Shown one piece after another: positions 45,574 through 53,698 of a stretch of 64,000 bases of DNA. The notes under the pieces were generated by a model. The model ran no database searches and was not told the origin of the DNA. It was given only the letters and a program-made list of their open reading frames with translations. This DNA comes from UBA4416 sp040387475 (lineage in GTDB: Bacteria > Bacteroidota > Bacteroidia > B-17B0 > Aurantibacillaceae), in the NCBI GenBank assembly GCA_040387475.1, contig JAZKDT010000018.1:186001-250000 (forward strand), given 5' to 3'. The first letter of the stretch is position 1. Every line of letters starts with the position of its first letter. Made by a program: the position numbers and the translations under genes.

Positions 45574-46812
45574 TTAGTTAATTACCATTATTTTATCATA
45601 AAACCCGTTGTAATTTAACACCGCGTCCAATTCTGTCTCATACTTTTTTCTCGCATTTACTCTGTAAGGCATAATTTCCTCCAAAGAAAGTGATAAAAAC
45701 GCATTTATTTCTGAGCTAAGTTCATCTGCTGTAATATCAATTGGCAAAAGCGCTCCTGTTTGGGGGTTTACAATTTCTGAAGTTCCGCCTGCGTTGGTTG
45801 CGATCACAGGGATACCAAAAGAAACTGCTTCCATGATCGACACTGGCAGTCCCTCAGATGAGCTGACGTTCAAAAATAGATCGACACTATTTTTTTTATA
45901 AAAGTCCATGATCTGTTCATTTTTGGTATATCCCCTAAAATTAACCCTCACATTTTCAGTTAATTCTTTTGTTTTACTCTTTAATATTTCGAGTAAAGGA
46001 CCATCACCAAAATGAAACCACGTAATTTTTTTAGTGCAGGATTTCAATGCATTCAAAATCAATTCAACACGTTTTACAGGCGTAACAAAAGATACACTTA
46101 CTATAGTAAATTGATCTGCATTATAGGTGTAGGGATTTAATCCACTATCAAAAACGCCTAATTTACTTAAAACTATTTTAGCACAATAGTCGGTATACAT
46201 TTTATTCATGTAATTATGTCCGTCCATAGATATCGGGACTAACTGATCAGCAGCAGAAAAAATCAATTGTCTGAGTGGTGCGTAATCATTGGTAACATAT
46301 TCATACAAATCTGTTCTATGAAACCGGATTACCGTTTTAACATTCTTATTGCTTATGCGTTCTTTTAGGTAAGGAAGCGTCCAGCAAAGATTATCGCCCC
46401 AATAAAAATATAATATAGCACCTTGCATTGATTCGTTGATATACTTAATAACCGATTCATAGGTTTGGCTTGATAAGGCAGCACGTGTAACTAAAAGACT
46501 CGTAAACCAACGTCGAAATTTTGCCCGGTTATTATAAAGTTTGTTTTTTAAAAGGTCATGGATATGATATTTAAAAGGGGCTAAATTGAAGATTCCTTTA
46601 AAAAGTAATTCAGCTTTCGCTTTATGGCTGTTAAAAACAGGTTTCGTTGCAATTATACCAGGTCCCAGTTCAACAGAGAGCTTCATTGAATTTGCAGTAA
46701 ATGTGCAGATCCTTATGTTTTCAAATTTCTTTTTAGCGAATCCAAACTCGTTAATCAAAAATTGCTCTGATTTAGCGTATGGAAAATGATTTGCAAAAAG
46801 AATAAGGTTCAT
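45574..46812 (-). CDS. GT4 family glycosyltransferase
   Basis: A 412-residue GT-B transferase. N-terminal start ILFANHFPYAKSEQFLINEFGFAKK; the C-terminal half has FTIVSVSFVTPVKRVELILNALK, DLFLNVSSSEGLPVSIMEAVSFGIPVIATNAGGTSEIV (the EX7E-like donor site) and a helical C-terminus. It belongs with the flippase and the other GT4 in a surface-glycan operon. Donor and acceptor are unknown. A 51-bp gap separates it from the methyltransferase gene upstream. Confidence 0.85.
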   Translation of the reverse strand: MNLILFANHFPYAKSEQFLINEFGFAKKKFENIRICTFTANSMKLSVELGPGIIATKPVFNSHKAKAELLFKGIFNLAPFKYHIHDLLKNKLYNNRAKFRRWFTSLLVTRAALSSQTYESVIKYINESMQGAILYFYWGDNLCWTLPYLKERISNKNVKTVIRFHRTDLYEYVTNDYAPLRQLIFSAADQLVPISMDGHNYMNKMYTDYCAKIVLSKLGVFDSGLNPYTYNADQFTIVSVSFVTPVKRVELILNALKSCTKKITWFHFGDGPLLEILKSKTKELTENVRVNFRGYTKNEQIMDFYKKNSVDLFLNVSSSEGLPVSIMEAVSFGIPVIATNAGGTSEIVNPQTGALLPIDITADELSSEINAFLSLSLEEIMPYRVNARKKYETELDAVLNYNGFYDKIMVIN

Positions 46813-46863
46813 GAGTTAACTGTTTGATTGAATAATCCAATGCAAAATTCTGCCAATGTATTA

Positions 46864-47670
46864 CTACAGTGCTTTTGCTTCAACCTTAACCTTAAATATT
46901 TTATTGGGCATTGTGGGAAAATTCAACATAGAACTTTTCAGTTTAGGATTCTTTGAATACATCGCACACATGGTATTTGATACATGATAAAGATACTTAT
47001 GGTGTGATGCCGGAATGCCATCTAATATGCCAGCCAGCACTTCATGTCGCACTGTTTCCGGATAATAGGTGTAGTCATGCCAAACAATAATCGAATCATC
47101 ATTTAACAGGTTTTCAAATACTTTTTTTGAATCAGATCTTACGCCGTTATAAGTATGATCTCCGTCAATGAATATAAGATCAAACTTACCCAGCTTCGAA
47201 AAATCATAGGTCAAAGAATTATCTTCAATAAGTGTAAGATTTTTAACTTCAGGATTAAAGAAGTTAGCGCTTTTAATGATCGTGGGATTATAATTAAAAT
47301 CCGTCATTTGTTTAAGTGAAAGTGTAAGAGAAGTCGTATGTTTCGCAACTTCCGACACATTAAACAGAGATTCACCTCTAAGATTTCCGATCTCAAAATA
47401 ATTACAGTCTTTTTTTCTATTTGCCAGTTCTTTCAAAAGAGCCATATCTAACACAGTAGCTGTATGTTCCAGGTAAGTGTACTTATTTAATTCAACGTCA
47501 AACTTTCCTTCAAACAGGTCAAGTAAATCAATAGTAGGTAATTGTGTAGCAAAATTTTGTTTTGTAAGATGCTTTTTATAGAAAATATTACGATTATAAT
47601 TTTTAAAAAACTTTATGGGATCAGTGAGCATCCATTTTAGAGATTCGAATACAACTTTTTTAGGTTTCAT
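46864..47670 (-). CDS. Class I SAM-dependent methyltransferase (Methyltransf_24 type)
   Basis: A 268-residue protein with a Rossmann-like methyltransferase core starting near residue 85. Motif I is NYFEIGNLRGESLFNVSEV, and later FDLIFIDGDHTYNGVRSDSKKVFENL gives the acidic metal/substrate loop of the Methyltransf_24 family, followed by SIIVWHDYTYYP. The first 80 residues are basic and helical. Such enzymes methylate sugars or lipids in surface glycan loci. It lies in the same minus-strand group as the glycosyltransferases, with gaps of 51 and 55 bp on the two sides. Confidence 0.8.
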   Translation of the reverse strand: MKPKKVVFESLKWMLTDPIKFFKNYNRNIFYKKHLTKQNFATQLPTIDLLDLFEGKFDVELNKYTYLEHTATVLDMALLKELANRKKDCNYFEIGNLRGESLFNVSEVAKHTTSLTLSLKQMTDFNYNPTIIKSANFFNPEVKNLTLIEDNSLTYDFSKLGKFDLIFIDGDHTYNGVRSDSKKVFENLLNDDSIIVWHDYTYYPETVRHEVLAGILDGIPASHHKYLYHVSNTMCAMYSKNPKLKSSMLNFPTMPNKIFKVKVEAKAL

Positions 47671-47725
47671 AGTAAGATAAAATAAATTTAAATAGTAAAA
47701 ATTAAATGATTTTTTTTAATCTGGC

Positions 47726-48427
47726 TTATAATTTGGATAACGTATTTTCGACTCCCCGCTGAATTTTACCTTTAAGATTCACCTGTTTTACAGCCATATC
47801 CTTTTTCAATATAATATTGAGGTAATCATCCACATCAAAATGCAATGAATAAGGGTTCATGGAATACAATTTAAATCCATAGGGATAAGCATTATTCAAA
47901 AGTTCCTGCATCGAAAGCGATTGATCAATGATTTGAAGTTTTGAAGGATCATTAACCCTAACCCAATTTAGATAATTGGGTTCAGGTATATTAATTAGTA
48001 CTGTTGCATCAGGAGTGGTTAATTCTGAAATTGTTTTAAAAATATTAGCGTGCTGTTCAACGGGAATATGCTCCAAAACATCCGGAAACACAACAAAATC
48101 AAACTTTGTTTTGTGAGTAAAATTACTCATGTCATCTACAAAAAATTCGGCTTTCTTATGAAAGGCATTAAATTGCTGAGCCATTTTAATACTTTCTGAA
48201 CTAATATCCAGCCCAACAAAACTACCGTCTGATATGTGTTTCAAAATTAAATGACTTACCGTGCCAATACCACAGCCGATTTCCAAAACATTAGAATTGG
48301 ATTTTAATCCATTTTTTTTAAGATTCTTAAAAATAGTGCGGTGTCGGATATTGATACCTAATTTTTTTTGATGATCTTTAAATGTATCGTAATACTCTTT
48401 TACCTGCTCTTTTGTTGTTTCTGTCAT
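47726..48427 (-). CDS. Class I SAM-dependent methyltransferase
   Basis: A 233-residue enzyme with textbook motifs: VLEIGCGIGTVSHLIL (motif I), FVGLDISSESIKMAQQF (motif II region) and FDFVVFPDVLEHIPVEQHANIF (post-I, with the common DVLEHI signature). A UbiE/Methyltransf_11 or 23 type fold is likely. It heads the glycan operon and is the first gene after a 260-bp gap. Its start codon lies 4 bp after an exact -7 box. The substrate is probably a sugar of the surface glycan, by context only. Confidence 0.8.
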   Translation of the reverse strand: MTETTKEQVKEYYDTFKDHQKKLGINIRHRTIFKNLKKNGLKSNSNVLEIGCGIGTVSHLILKHISDGSFVGLDISSESIKMAQQFNAFHKKAEFFVDDMSNFTHKTKFDFVVFPDVLEHIPVEQHANIFKTISELTTPDATVLINIPEPNYLNWVRVNDPSKLQIIDQSLSMQELLNNAYPYGFKLYSMNPYSLHFDVDDYLNIILKKDMAVKQVNLKGKIQRGVENTLSKL

Positions 48428-48431
48428 AGTT

Positions 48432-48439
48432 CAAATTTA
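48432..48439 (-). promoter_or_regulatory. -7 element at the head of the glycan operon
   Basis: On the minus strand TAAATTTG matches TAnnTTTG exactly and ends 4 bp before the ATG of the first methyltransferase. No TTG is seen at the standard distance. Confidence 0.45.
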
Positions 48440-48495
48440 TGAAAAATATTATCGAAATATAGTAACTAAGTCTTTAATTTTGGTCGCTTTACTAA

Positions 48496-48675
48496 CAGTT
48501 ATCAGGTAAAAACAGTGTATGCTACCGCGTTTCAATTAATGGCGCAGCTCTCAATAAAGAGATTAAAATCAAGGCATTAGCTCTTTTATTTATGACACTA
48601 ACCACTACCGATAAGAAGGATAACGACTATTATAAAGAGTATGATAGACTGAAAATTAAAACAAAATTAAGCTGA
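48496..48675 (+). pseudogene. Possible short gene remnant
   Basis: An open frame without a start at its 5' end runs to a TGA at 48673-48675 and reads like protein: YRVSINGAALNKEIKIK, then an ATG at 48592 with DKKDNDYYKEYDRLKIKTKLS. Only the last 27 codons have an ATG. It may be the end of a decayed gene or chance. Confidence 0.2.
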
Positions 48676-48687
48676 AAACTAATCAGC

Positions 48688-49458
48688 CTAGCCTGATATG
48701 TTGCGATCCAAGATCTCCAGAATTTCCGATTTTTTTCTTCTGGACACTTCAAATGTAGTAGCATTCGATAAAGTGACTTCGCAAACCTGGCCTTTGGTGT
48801 AATTTTTTACAAAATTTATATTAACATACGAGCTTTTATTGACTCTCACAAAATTTGGAAAACTATTCACTATAAACTCGTAATCTGACAATTGTTTGGC
48901 TGAAATATATTTTGTCTGGTCGGAACTAGCCGTAAACATCGTGTAACCTTCGTGTGTTTGAATGGAAATAATATCGTTTATATTTAACAGATGCACTTTA
49001 TCTTTATAATGCACTGGTATTTTCGAGATCAAACTCCCTTCATTGTATTGCAATACTACATCTTTAAGGCTGGTTGATAATATTTCCTTACTAAAAATAC
49101 GGCTTTGAACCCGCGCTAAAGTTTTACAAAGTTTTGTGGAATCTATGGGTTTTAATATATAATCCATGGCATTAAATTCGAACGCTTTGATGGCATATTC
49201 ATCAAAGCCGGTTATAAAAACCACTTCAAAAGTAGGATCCGGAAATTGTTTTAAGAGATCAAATCCGGTACCATCATTCATTTTAATATCCAAAAAAACC
49301 ACATCCGGCTCAATGGAACTGATAATCTCATAACCATCTTCCAATCCTTCTGCCTGTCCCAAAATCACATAATTATCGTTCAATTTAACAACAAGGCTGG
49401 CTATAAGGTCGCGGTTCAAGTATTCATCATCTATTACCACTGCTTTTATCTTTTTCAT
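48688..49458 (-). CDS. LytTR family response regulator
   Basis: A 256-residue regulator. The receiver domain (about 1-120) has VVIDDE at the start, the phospho-acceptor Asp57 in VFLDIKMNDGTGF and a conserved FITGFDEYAIKAF. The C-terminal LytTR DNA-binding domain (about 150-250) includes VHLLNINDIISIQTHEGYTMFT and FVRVNKSSYVNINFVKNY. The stop codon of the upstream kinase gene overlaps its start by 4 bp, so the pair forms one two-component system. LytTR regulators bind pairs of direct repeats about two helical turns apart; such a pair lies upstream of the divergent secreted operon (52466-52493). Confidence 0.9.
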   Translation of the reverse strand: MKKIKAVVIDDEYLNRDLIASLVVKLNDNYVILGQAEGLEDGYEIISSIEPDVVFLDIKMNDGTGFDLLKQFPDPTFEVVFITGFDEYAIKAFEFNAMDYILKPIDSTKLCKTLARVQSRIFSKEILSTSLKDVVLQYNEGSLISKIPVHYKDKVHLLNINDIISIQTHEGYTMFTASSDQTKYISAKQLSDYEFIVNSFPNFVRVNKSSYVNINFVKNYTKGQVCEVTLSNATTFEVSRRKKSEILEILDRNISG

Positions 49459-52400
49459 AAACTGTATTTTTTCAAATTTAACGGCAAAACAACAGTTACT
49501 TTTGTACCTATTGCTACACCGGCGCTATCTATTAAATCGTCGTAAATTAAATTAGCGATATCTTTATTATCATAACCGTTTAAATTCACCAAACGCTGTT
49601 TTGTAATATCTATTCCTTTTGATTCTTTTAAATTTCCAATTTCTCTGTCCATTATCTTTCTCCCTACTCCATTATCTTCTATGACAATGGATAATATATC
49701 TATGCTCACGTGTATTGTAATGTTAAGCTCACCTTTTCTCGTTTTTTTTAAGGGTAGCAATCCATGCCAGATAGCATTTTCAACAATAGGTTGTAGAATT
49801 AAAGGGGGAACAAAAACCGATTGAACATCCAACGACTTATCATAATGTATGTGGTAACTAAATTTATTTTCAAATCTCAACTGCTCAAGTTCTATATTAA
49901 TTGAAACTATCTCTAACTCTTCCCGGAGTGAAACGAGCGGTTTAGAAGAAAAATTAAGGACTTGTCGTACAAGAAGACTGAATTTTGCAAGATATTCATT
50001 TGCCTCATCCACTTTATTATTAAAAATCAAATGCTGAATTGCTGTTAAGCAGTTTGACATAAAATGTGGGTTTATCTGGGCCTTGAGTGCAATGAGTTTA
50101 TACTCTGAAATTTGCTGTTGAACTTCGCTTTTTTTACGTTCTCGCGCTTTATAAAACTTAAATACCCTCCAGCCAATCAGAATAACAATTGACATTCCAA
50201 CTAATATATATAATGCTATGAACCAACTTGTTTGCCAAAATGCCTTGCCGATGGTGAATGGTATTACAAAGGGTTTGAATTTAATTTTTGTTGAAGCAAT
50301 CCCAACGGTTAAAACATATTCACCAGGCGAAAGGTTTTGAAACACAAGGCTTTGATCAGTAGTCCTGATCCAATTGTTTTTGTCACCCTTTAAGTTGTAA
50401 ATTATATCGGGAACGGCGGAAGAAAAAGATATGAGATCAAAATCAAATGTCAGATTATTTTGATCATGCTCCAATAAAAGTATTTTTTTCAATGGGGTTT
50501 TCACACCATTCAGCGAAACCGACGCCAGATTGAAGTGAACCGTTGAATTATTTGCCAGCTTACTTTTGTCAATCGCCACAAACTTATTTTCGGCTGTGAG
50601 ATAAATTTTTCCATGATATTCGTAGGCACTGCGAACCTGGCCATTATACATTTTAGTCCATTTTTCAAGATTTCTGCTCTCGAACAGACCCTGGTTAGTA
50701 GACAATAACATACGTCCATCTTTCTCAAAACTAATATTATTAACAATATCACTGGGAAGGCCGTTAGTTGATGTGTAATGAATTAATTTATTAGATGAAA
50801 AAAGTTTAAATAACCCATAGCCCTCTGTGCAAAACCAAAAATTGCCTGCATTATCCTCGGTTATATTCACAATCTTACAGCCCGAAGTTTGGAATAAAAA
50901 ACCAGATTGGATAAGTGTAGTTTTATTTAAAAGATAAACTCCATCGTTGGTTCCTACTAATTTTTCTGTATTCCGAACGGCACAGGAAAATATTCTTCGA
51001 TCAAGATATCCATTTCCATTCATTTCATTGTTTCGTATGCTTTCTACACCATTATTTATGATAAGAAACCTGTTTCTTGAAAAACACAATAATGTATCCC
51101 CTTTTAGCTTTAACATATGCAAGGGCAAAAAACCGGGCATTATGGTAGGAAGCTTAGATACCGCTGGCTTATCTTTAATTTGTATCAGATCGAGTTGTTT
51201 TCTGGAATAAACAATATAATCCGAATGATATTTTATAATATCAAGCAAGCCTTTATTATCATTTTTTTCTTCAATGGAAATTAATCGATCATTTTCAATC
51301 ATATAAATATTGCCACGTCGCGTTGCAATAAACAATCTATCGTCTATTTTTTTAATGAAACTAATCCCACAATCAAAAATTTCTGAATCCTTAAAATGTA
51401 ATTCCTGTAAATTGCCGCAGTGAAAAATACCTGAACCTTCGGTCGATACCCATAATCCATCCTGAGAATCTACAAAAACGTGATTTATCGTTTCATTACC
51501 AAAGTAGTGGTTAACAATCGAATCATTTTTATCGAGTTCGTATAGCCCTCCATTAAGCACGCCAACCCAAAGGTGGTCATTCTTATCCTGTGTATAGTTT
51601 AGTACAAACGATTGAAACGGAATAACCTTTATGGCACGTCGTGGTTGTATCCTTAATAGTTTATCATAGTATAGAAAGAAAATATCGTTTTTAAACCTTT
51701 TAAAATAAATAGGCGTTAAAGAGCGGTTCCAACCGGCAAATTTTAATTTATATGTTTCCGAAGGCTTTGCTTCATTAATATAACGGAAGGTAAAGGAGTC
51801 GGTTTTTAAATAATTTAACTGATTTCTAAATGAATAGCTAATCGAATTGAAAATATGTCCTTCAATATCTAATGCATATACAAATACAGAATCCGCATCG
51901 GGTTGTTTGGATAAGCTAAGAGCTTTATATCCCTTATTTTTGACAAGTTTATAACCATTGTACTTTGAACTCACATAAATATTTAACTCTTTATCAACGT
52001 ATAACGCCGAAATTTCGCTGGCCTTTAGGTTAAGTAACTCCGTAACATCTTCAGTTCCTTTCACTATAAAAGCACTGTCATTTCTTACTTCATATATCTT
52101 AGCATTCGAATTGGCAATCCATATCTGTCCTTTATCGTTTTCAAAATAACTATAGATGAATGACTCTTTAAACGGCAAATTTTTTAAGACCTGCTCAAAC
52201 TTTTTGCCATTATATTTCATAGTACCATAATTGGTAAAAAACCACATGTAGCCCTTTCTATCCTGGAAGATTTTGTAAACTTCATCCGAAACCAGGCCAT
52301 CTTTTGAGGTGTAATTGTCAAATTTTAAATTCTGAGTAATTGCAGAAAAATAAATACTTAAAAAAGCAATAAGAAAAACACATCTTAATTTACACATCAT
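49455..52400 (-). CDS. Membrane histidine kinase with two-component-regulator propeller sensor
   Basis: A 981-residue sensor kinase. Signal peptide about 1-23 (MMCKLRCVFLIAFLSIYFSA). The large periplasmic part (about 25-690) consists of two-component-regulator propeller (Reg_prop) repeats such as YKIFQDRKGYMWFFTNYG and DNAGNFWFCTEGYGLFK, followed by a Y_Y_Y-like domain. One membrane helix (about 727-750) is followed by a LytS-type His_kinase domain with QINPHFMSNCLTAIQHL (H779) and an HATPase end (VENAIWHGL, EDNGVGRK). This is the classic LytS-like partner of LytTR regulators. The propeller probably senses a periplasmic glycan or its fragments, by analogy with related Bacteroidota kinases. 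Confidence 0.9.
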   Translation of the reverse strand: MMCKLRCVFLIAFLSIYFSAITQNLKFDNYTSKDGLVSDEVYKIFQDRKGYMWFFTNYGTMKYNGKKFEQVLKNLPFKESFIYSYFENDKGQIWIANSNAKIYEVRNDSAFIVKGTEDVTELLNLKASEISALYVDKELNIYVSSKYNGYKLVKNKGYKALSLSKQPDADSVFVYALDIEGHIFNSISYSFRNQLNYLKTDSFTFRYINEAKPSETYKLKFAGWNRSLTPIYFKRFKNDIFFLYYDKLLRIQPRRAIKVIPFQSFVLNYTQDKNDHLWVGVLNGGLYELDKNDSIVNHYFGNETINHVFVDSQDGLWVSTEGSGIFHCGNLQELHFKDSEIFDCGISFIKKIDDRLFIATRRGNIYMIENDRLISIEEKNDNKGLLDIIKYHSDYIVYSRKQLDLIQIKDKPAVSKLPTIMPGFLPLHMLKLKGDTLLCFSRNRFLIINNGVESIRNNEMNGNGYLDRRIFSCAVRNTEKLVGTNDGVYLLNKTTLIQSGFLFQTSGCKIVNITEDNAGNFWFCTEGYGLFKLFSSNKLIHYTSTNGLPSDIVNNISFEKDGRMLLSTNQGLFESRNLEKWTKMYNGQVRSAYEYHGKIYLTAENKFVAIDKSKLANNSTVHFNLASVSLNGVKTPLKKILLLEHDQNNLTFDFDLISFSSAVPDIIYNLKGDKNNWIRTTDQSLVFQNLSPGEYVLTVGIASTKIKFKPFVIPFTIGKAFWQTSWFIALYILVGMSIVILIGWRVFKFYKARERKKSEVQQQISEYKLIALKAQINPHFMSNCLTAIQHLIFNNKVDEANEYLAKFSLLVRQVLNFSSKPLVSLREELEIVSINIELEQLRFENKFSYHIHYDKSLDVQSVFVPPLILQPIVENAIWHGLLPLKKTRKGELNITIHVSIDILSIVIEDNGVGRKIMDREIGNLKESKGIDITKQRLVNLNGYDNKDIANLIYDDLIDSAGVAIGTKVTVVLPLNLKKYSL

Positions 52401-52402
52401 AA

Positions 52403-52410
52403 CAAATGTA
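52403..52410 (-). promoter_or_regulatory. -7 element directly before the sensor kinase gene
   Basis: On the minus strand TACATTTG matches exactly and ends 2 bp before the ATG at 52400. If used, the transcript would be leaderless, or translation starts at the second Met. Confidence 0.4.
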
Positions 52411-52465
52411 AGATATTTTGTTTTTTGAACTAAAATAAATCGCTTGCGTGATAAAAATCGTTTTT

Positions 52466-52501
52466 ACGGCCGACTAATTATTTTTCAACGGCCTAATATT
52501 G
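52466..52501 (+). promoter_or_regulatory. Candidate LytTR direct repeats and -7 box of the secreted operon
   Basis: ACGGCC occurs at 52466-52471 and 52488-52493, 22 bp apart; each is preceded by a T-run and followed by TAAT within a few bases. The second is next to TAATATTG (52494-52501), a one-mismatch TAnnTTTG box. The layout matches activation by a LytTR dimer bound about two helix turns upstream of the promoter. The regulator gene is in the divergent operon. Confidence 0.5.
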
Positions 52502-52547
52502 CATCCTCTAGTTACATCTATTATTTATTCACTAAAAAAATCAAAAC

Positions 52548-53696
52548 ATGAAAATCAAAATCTTTGCTATCATTGGCGTCCACATGCTATTATTAAACAA
52601 AACCTATGCGCAGTTTAACGGAGGATCCCCTTTTAATACCGCCGTTCAAGTTACCAACGGAAGTGTTGGTATCGGAACTGTTACACCAACTTCTCCATTA
52701 CATGTATATTATGCAGGTACACATAGACAAGTGTTGAAAGTGTCAGACAACGCGAGATATATTGGAATTGGGAGGGACGAAGTAGCGGCATTTGAATTGA
52801 ATGGAACTCCCGCACACATGTACTTGGGCGGTAATACGAATAATTATACCAAACTAACAATCCTAAGTACTGGCGAAGTGGGTGTTGGCACAACAACCCC
52901 AGGCACTAAACTAGAAGTAGCCGGGCAGGTAAAAATTACAGGTGGCACGCCGGGCGCGGGAAAGGTATTAACATCAGATGCAGTTGGTTTAGCAAGCTGG
53001 ACAACTATGACGGGTCTTTTGTCGGGTGGAACGACTAATTATATACCAAAATGGACATCCGCAAATACATTATCATCTGTATCACAAATTTATGATAATG
53101 GGAATAATGTTGGGATTGCAACTTCTAATCCGGTAGAACGCTTACAAATTGGAGACCGTATAGTTTTTCATGATGGCGGTAATAAATATTTAGGCTATAA
53201 TATGGCGTATAACGGGGCGAATAACGTTACCATAGTCCCAAATTGTCAATCCTCTGCAATTACATTCGGAAACGGTGACTTCACTTTTTACACTGCACCG
53301 TTAACTGCAAATGCCAATACTATTGTGAATGGGACAGCAAAAATGGTTATCAAGAATGACGGTAAAGTTCGTATTGGCACTTTAAGTCCTACCGCTCCTC
53401 ATACCGATGCATTGCTTGCAGTAGATGGAAAGGTGGCTTGTAAATCATTATATGTATTAAAAACAACCAGTTGGGCAGATTTTGTTTTTAAAAGAAATGA
53501 ATTGGAGAAGCTAGAAGATGTGGAAAAATTCATTAATAAAAACAAACATTTACCGGGCATTCCTAGTGAAGAAGAAGTATTAACAAACGGATATGATGTA
53601 AATGAAATGGATGCCAAACTTTTAGAAAAAATCGAAACGTTGTATTTACATATTATTTCTCTTGAAAAAGAAATTAAAGATCTTAAAAATAAATAA
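52548..53696 (+). CDS. Tail-fibre-like secreted repeat protein
   Basis: A 382-residue exported protein; the signal peptide ends near residue 22 (LNKTYAQ). It contains repeated GVGTTTPGTKLEVAGQV-like units (GSVGIGTVTPTSPLHVY, GTTTPGTKLEVAG, NVGIATSNPVERLQIG), the beta-helix pattern of phage-tail-fibre-like Bacteroidota surface proteins. The C-terminal 70 residues read LEDVEKFINKNKHLPGIPSEEEV and LLEKIETLYLHIISLEKEIKDLKNK, a short conserved domain plus coiled coil that usually ends such proteins. It lacks a T9SS sorting domain and an endosialidase chaperone. It is probably an extracellular trimeric fibre. It is the first gene of a three-gene operon, 2 bp before the GH16 gene. Confidence 0.75.
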   Translation: MKIKIFAIIGVHMLLLNKTYAQFNGGSPFNTAVQVTNGSVGIGTVTPTSPLHVYYAGTHRQVLKVSDNARYIGIGRDEVAAFELNGTPAHMYLGGNTNNYTKLTILSTGEVGVGTTTPGTKLEVAGQVKITGGTPGAGKVLTSDAVGLASWTTMTGLLSGGTTNYIPKWTSANTLSSVSQIYDNGNNVGIATSNPVERLQIGDRIVFHDGGNKYLGYNMAYNGANNVTIVPNCQSSAITFGNGDFTFYTAPLTANANTIVNGTAKMVIKNDGKVRIGTLSPTAPHTDALLAVDGKVACKSLYVLKTTSWADFVFKRNELEKLEDVEKFINKNKHLPGIPSEEEVLTNGYDVNEMDAKLLEKIETLYLHIISLEKEIKDLKNK

Positions 53697-53698
53697 TT

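Noticed and set aside
48682..48697. ATCAG/CTGAT hairpin near the LytTR stop codon as a terminator
   Set aside because: Only five base pairs, partly inside the gene, with no T-run of note.
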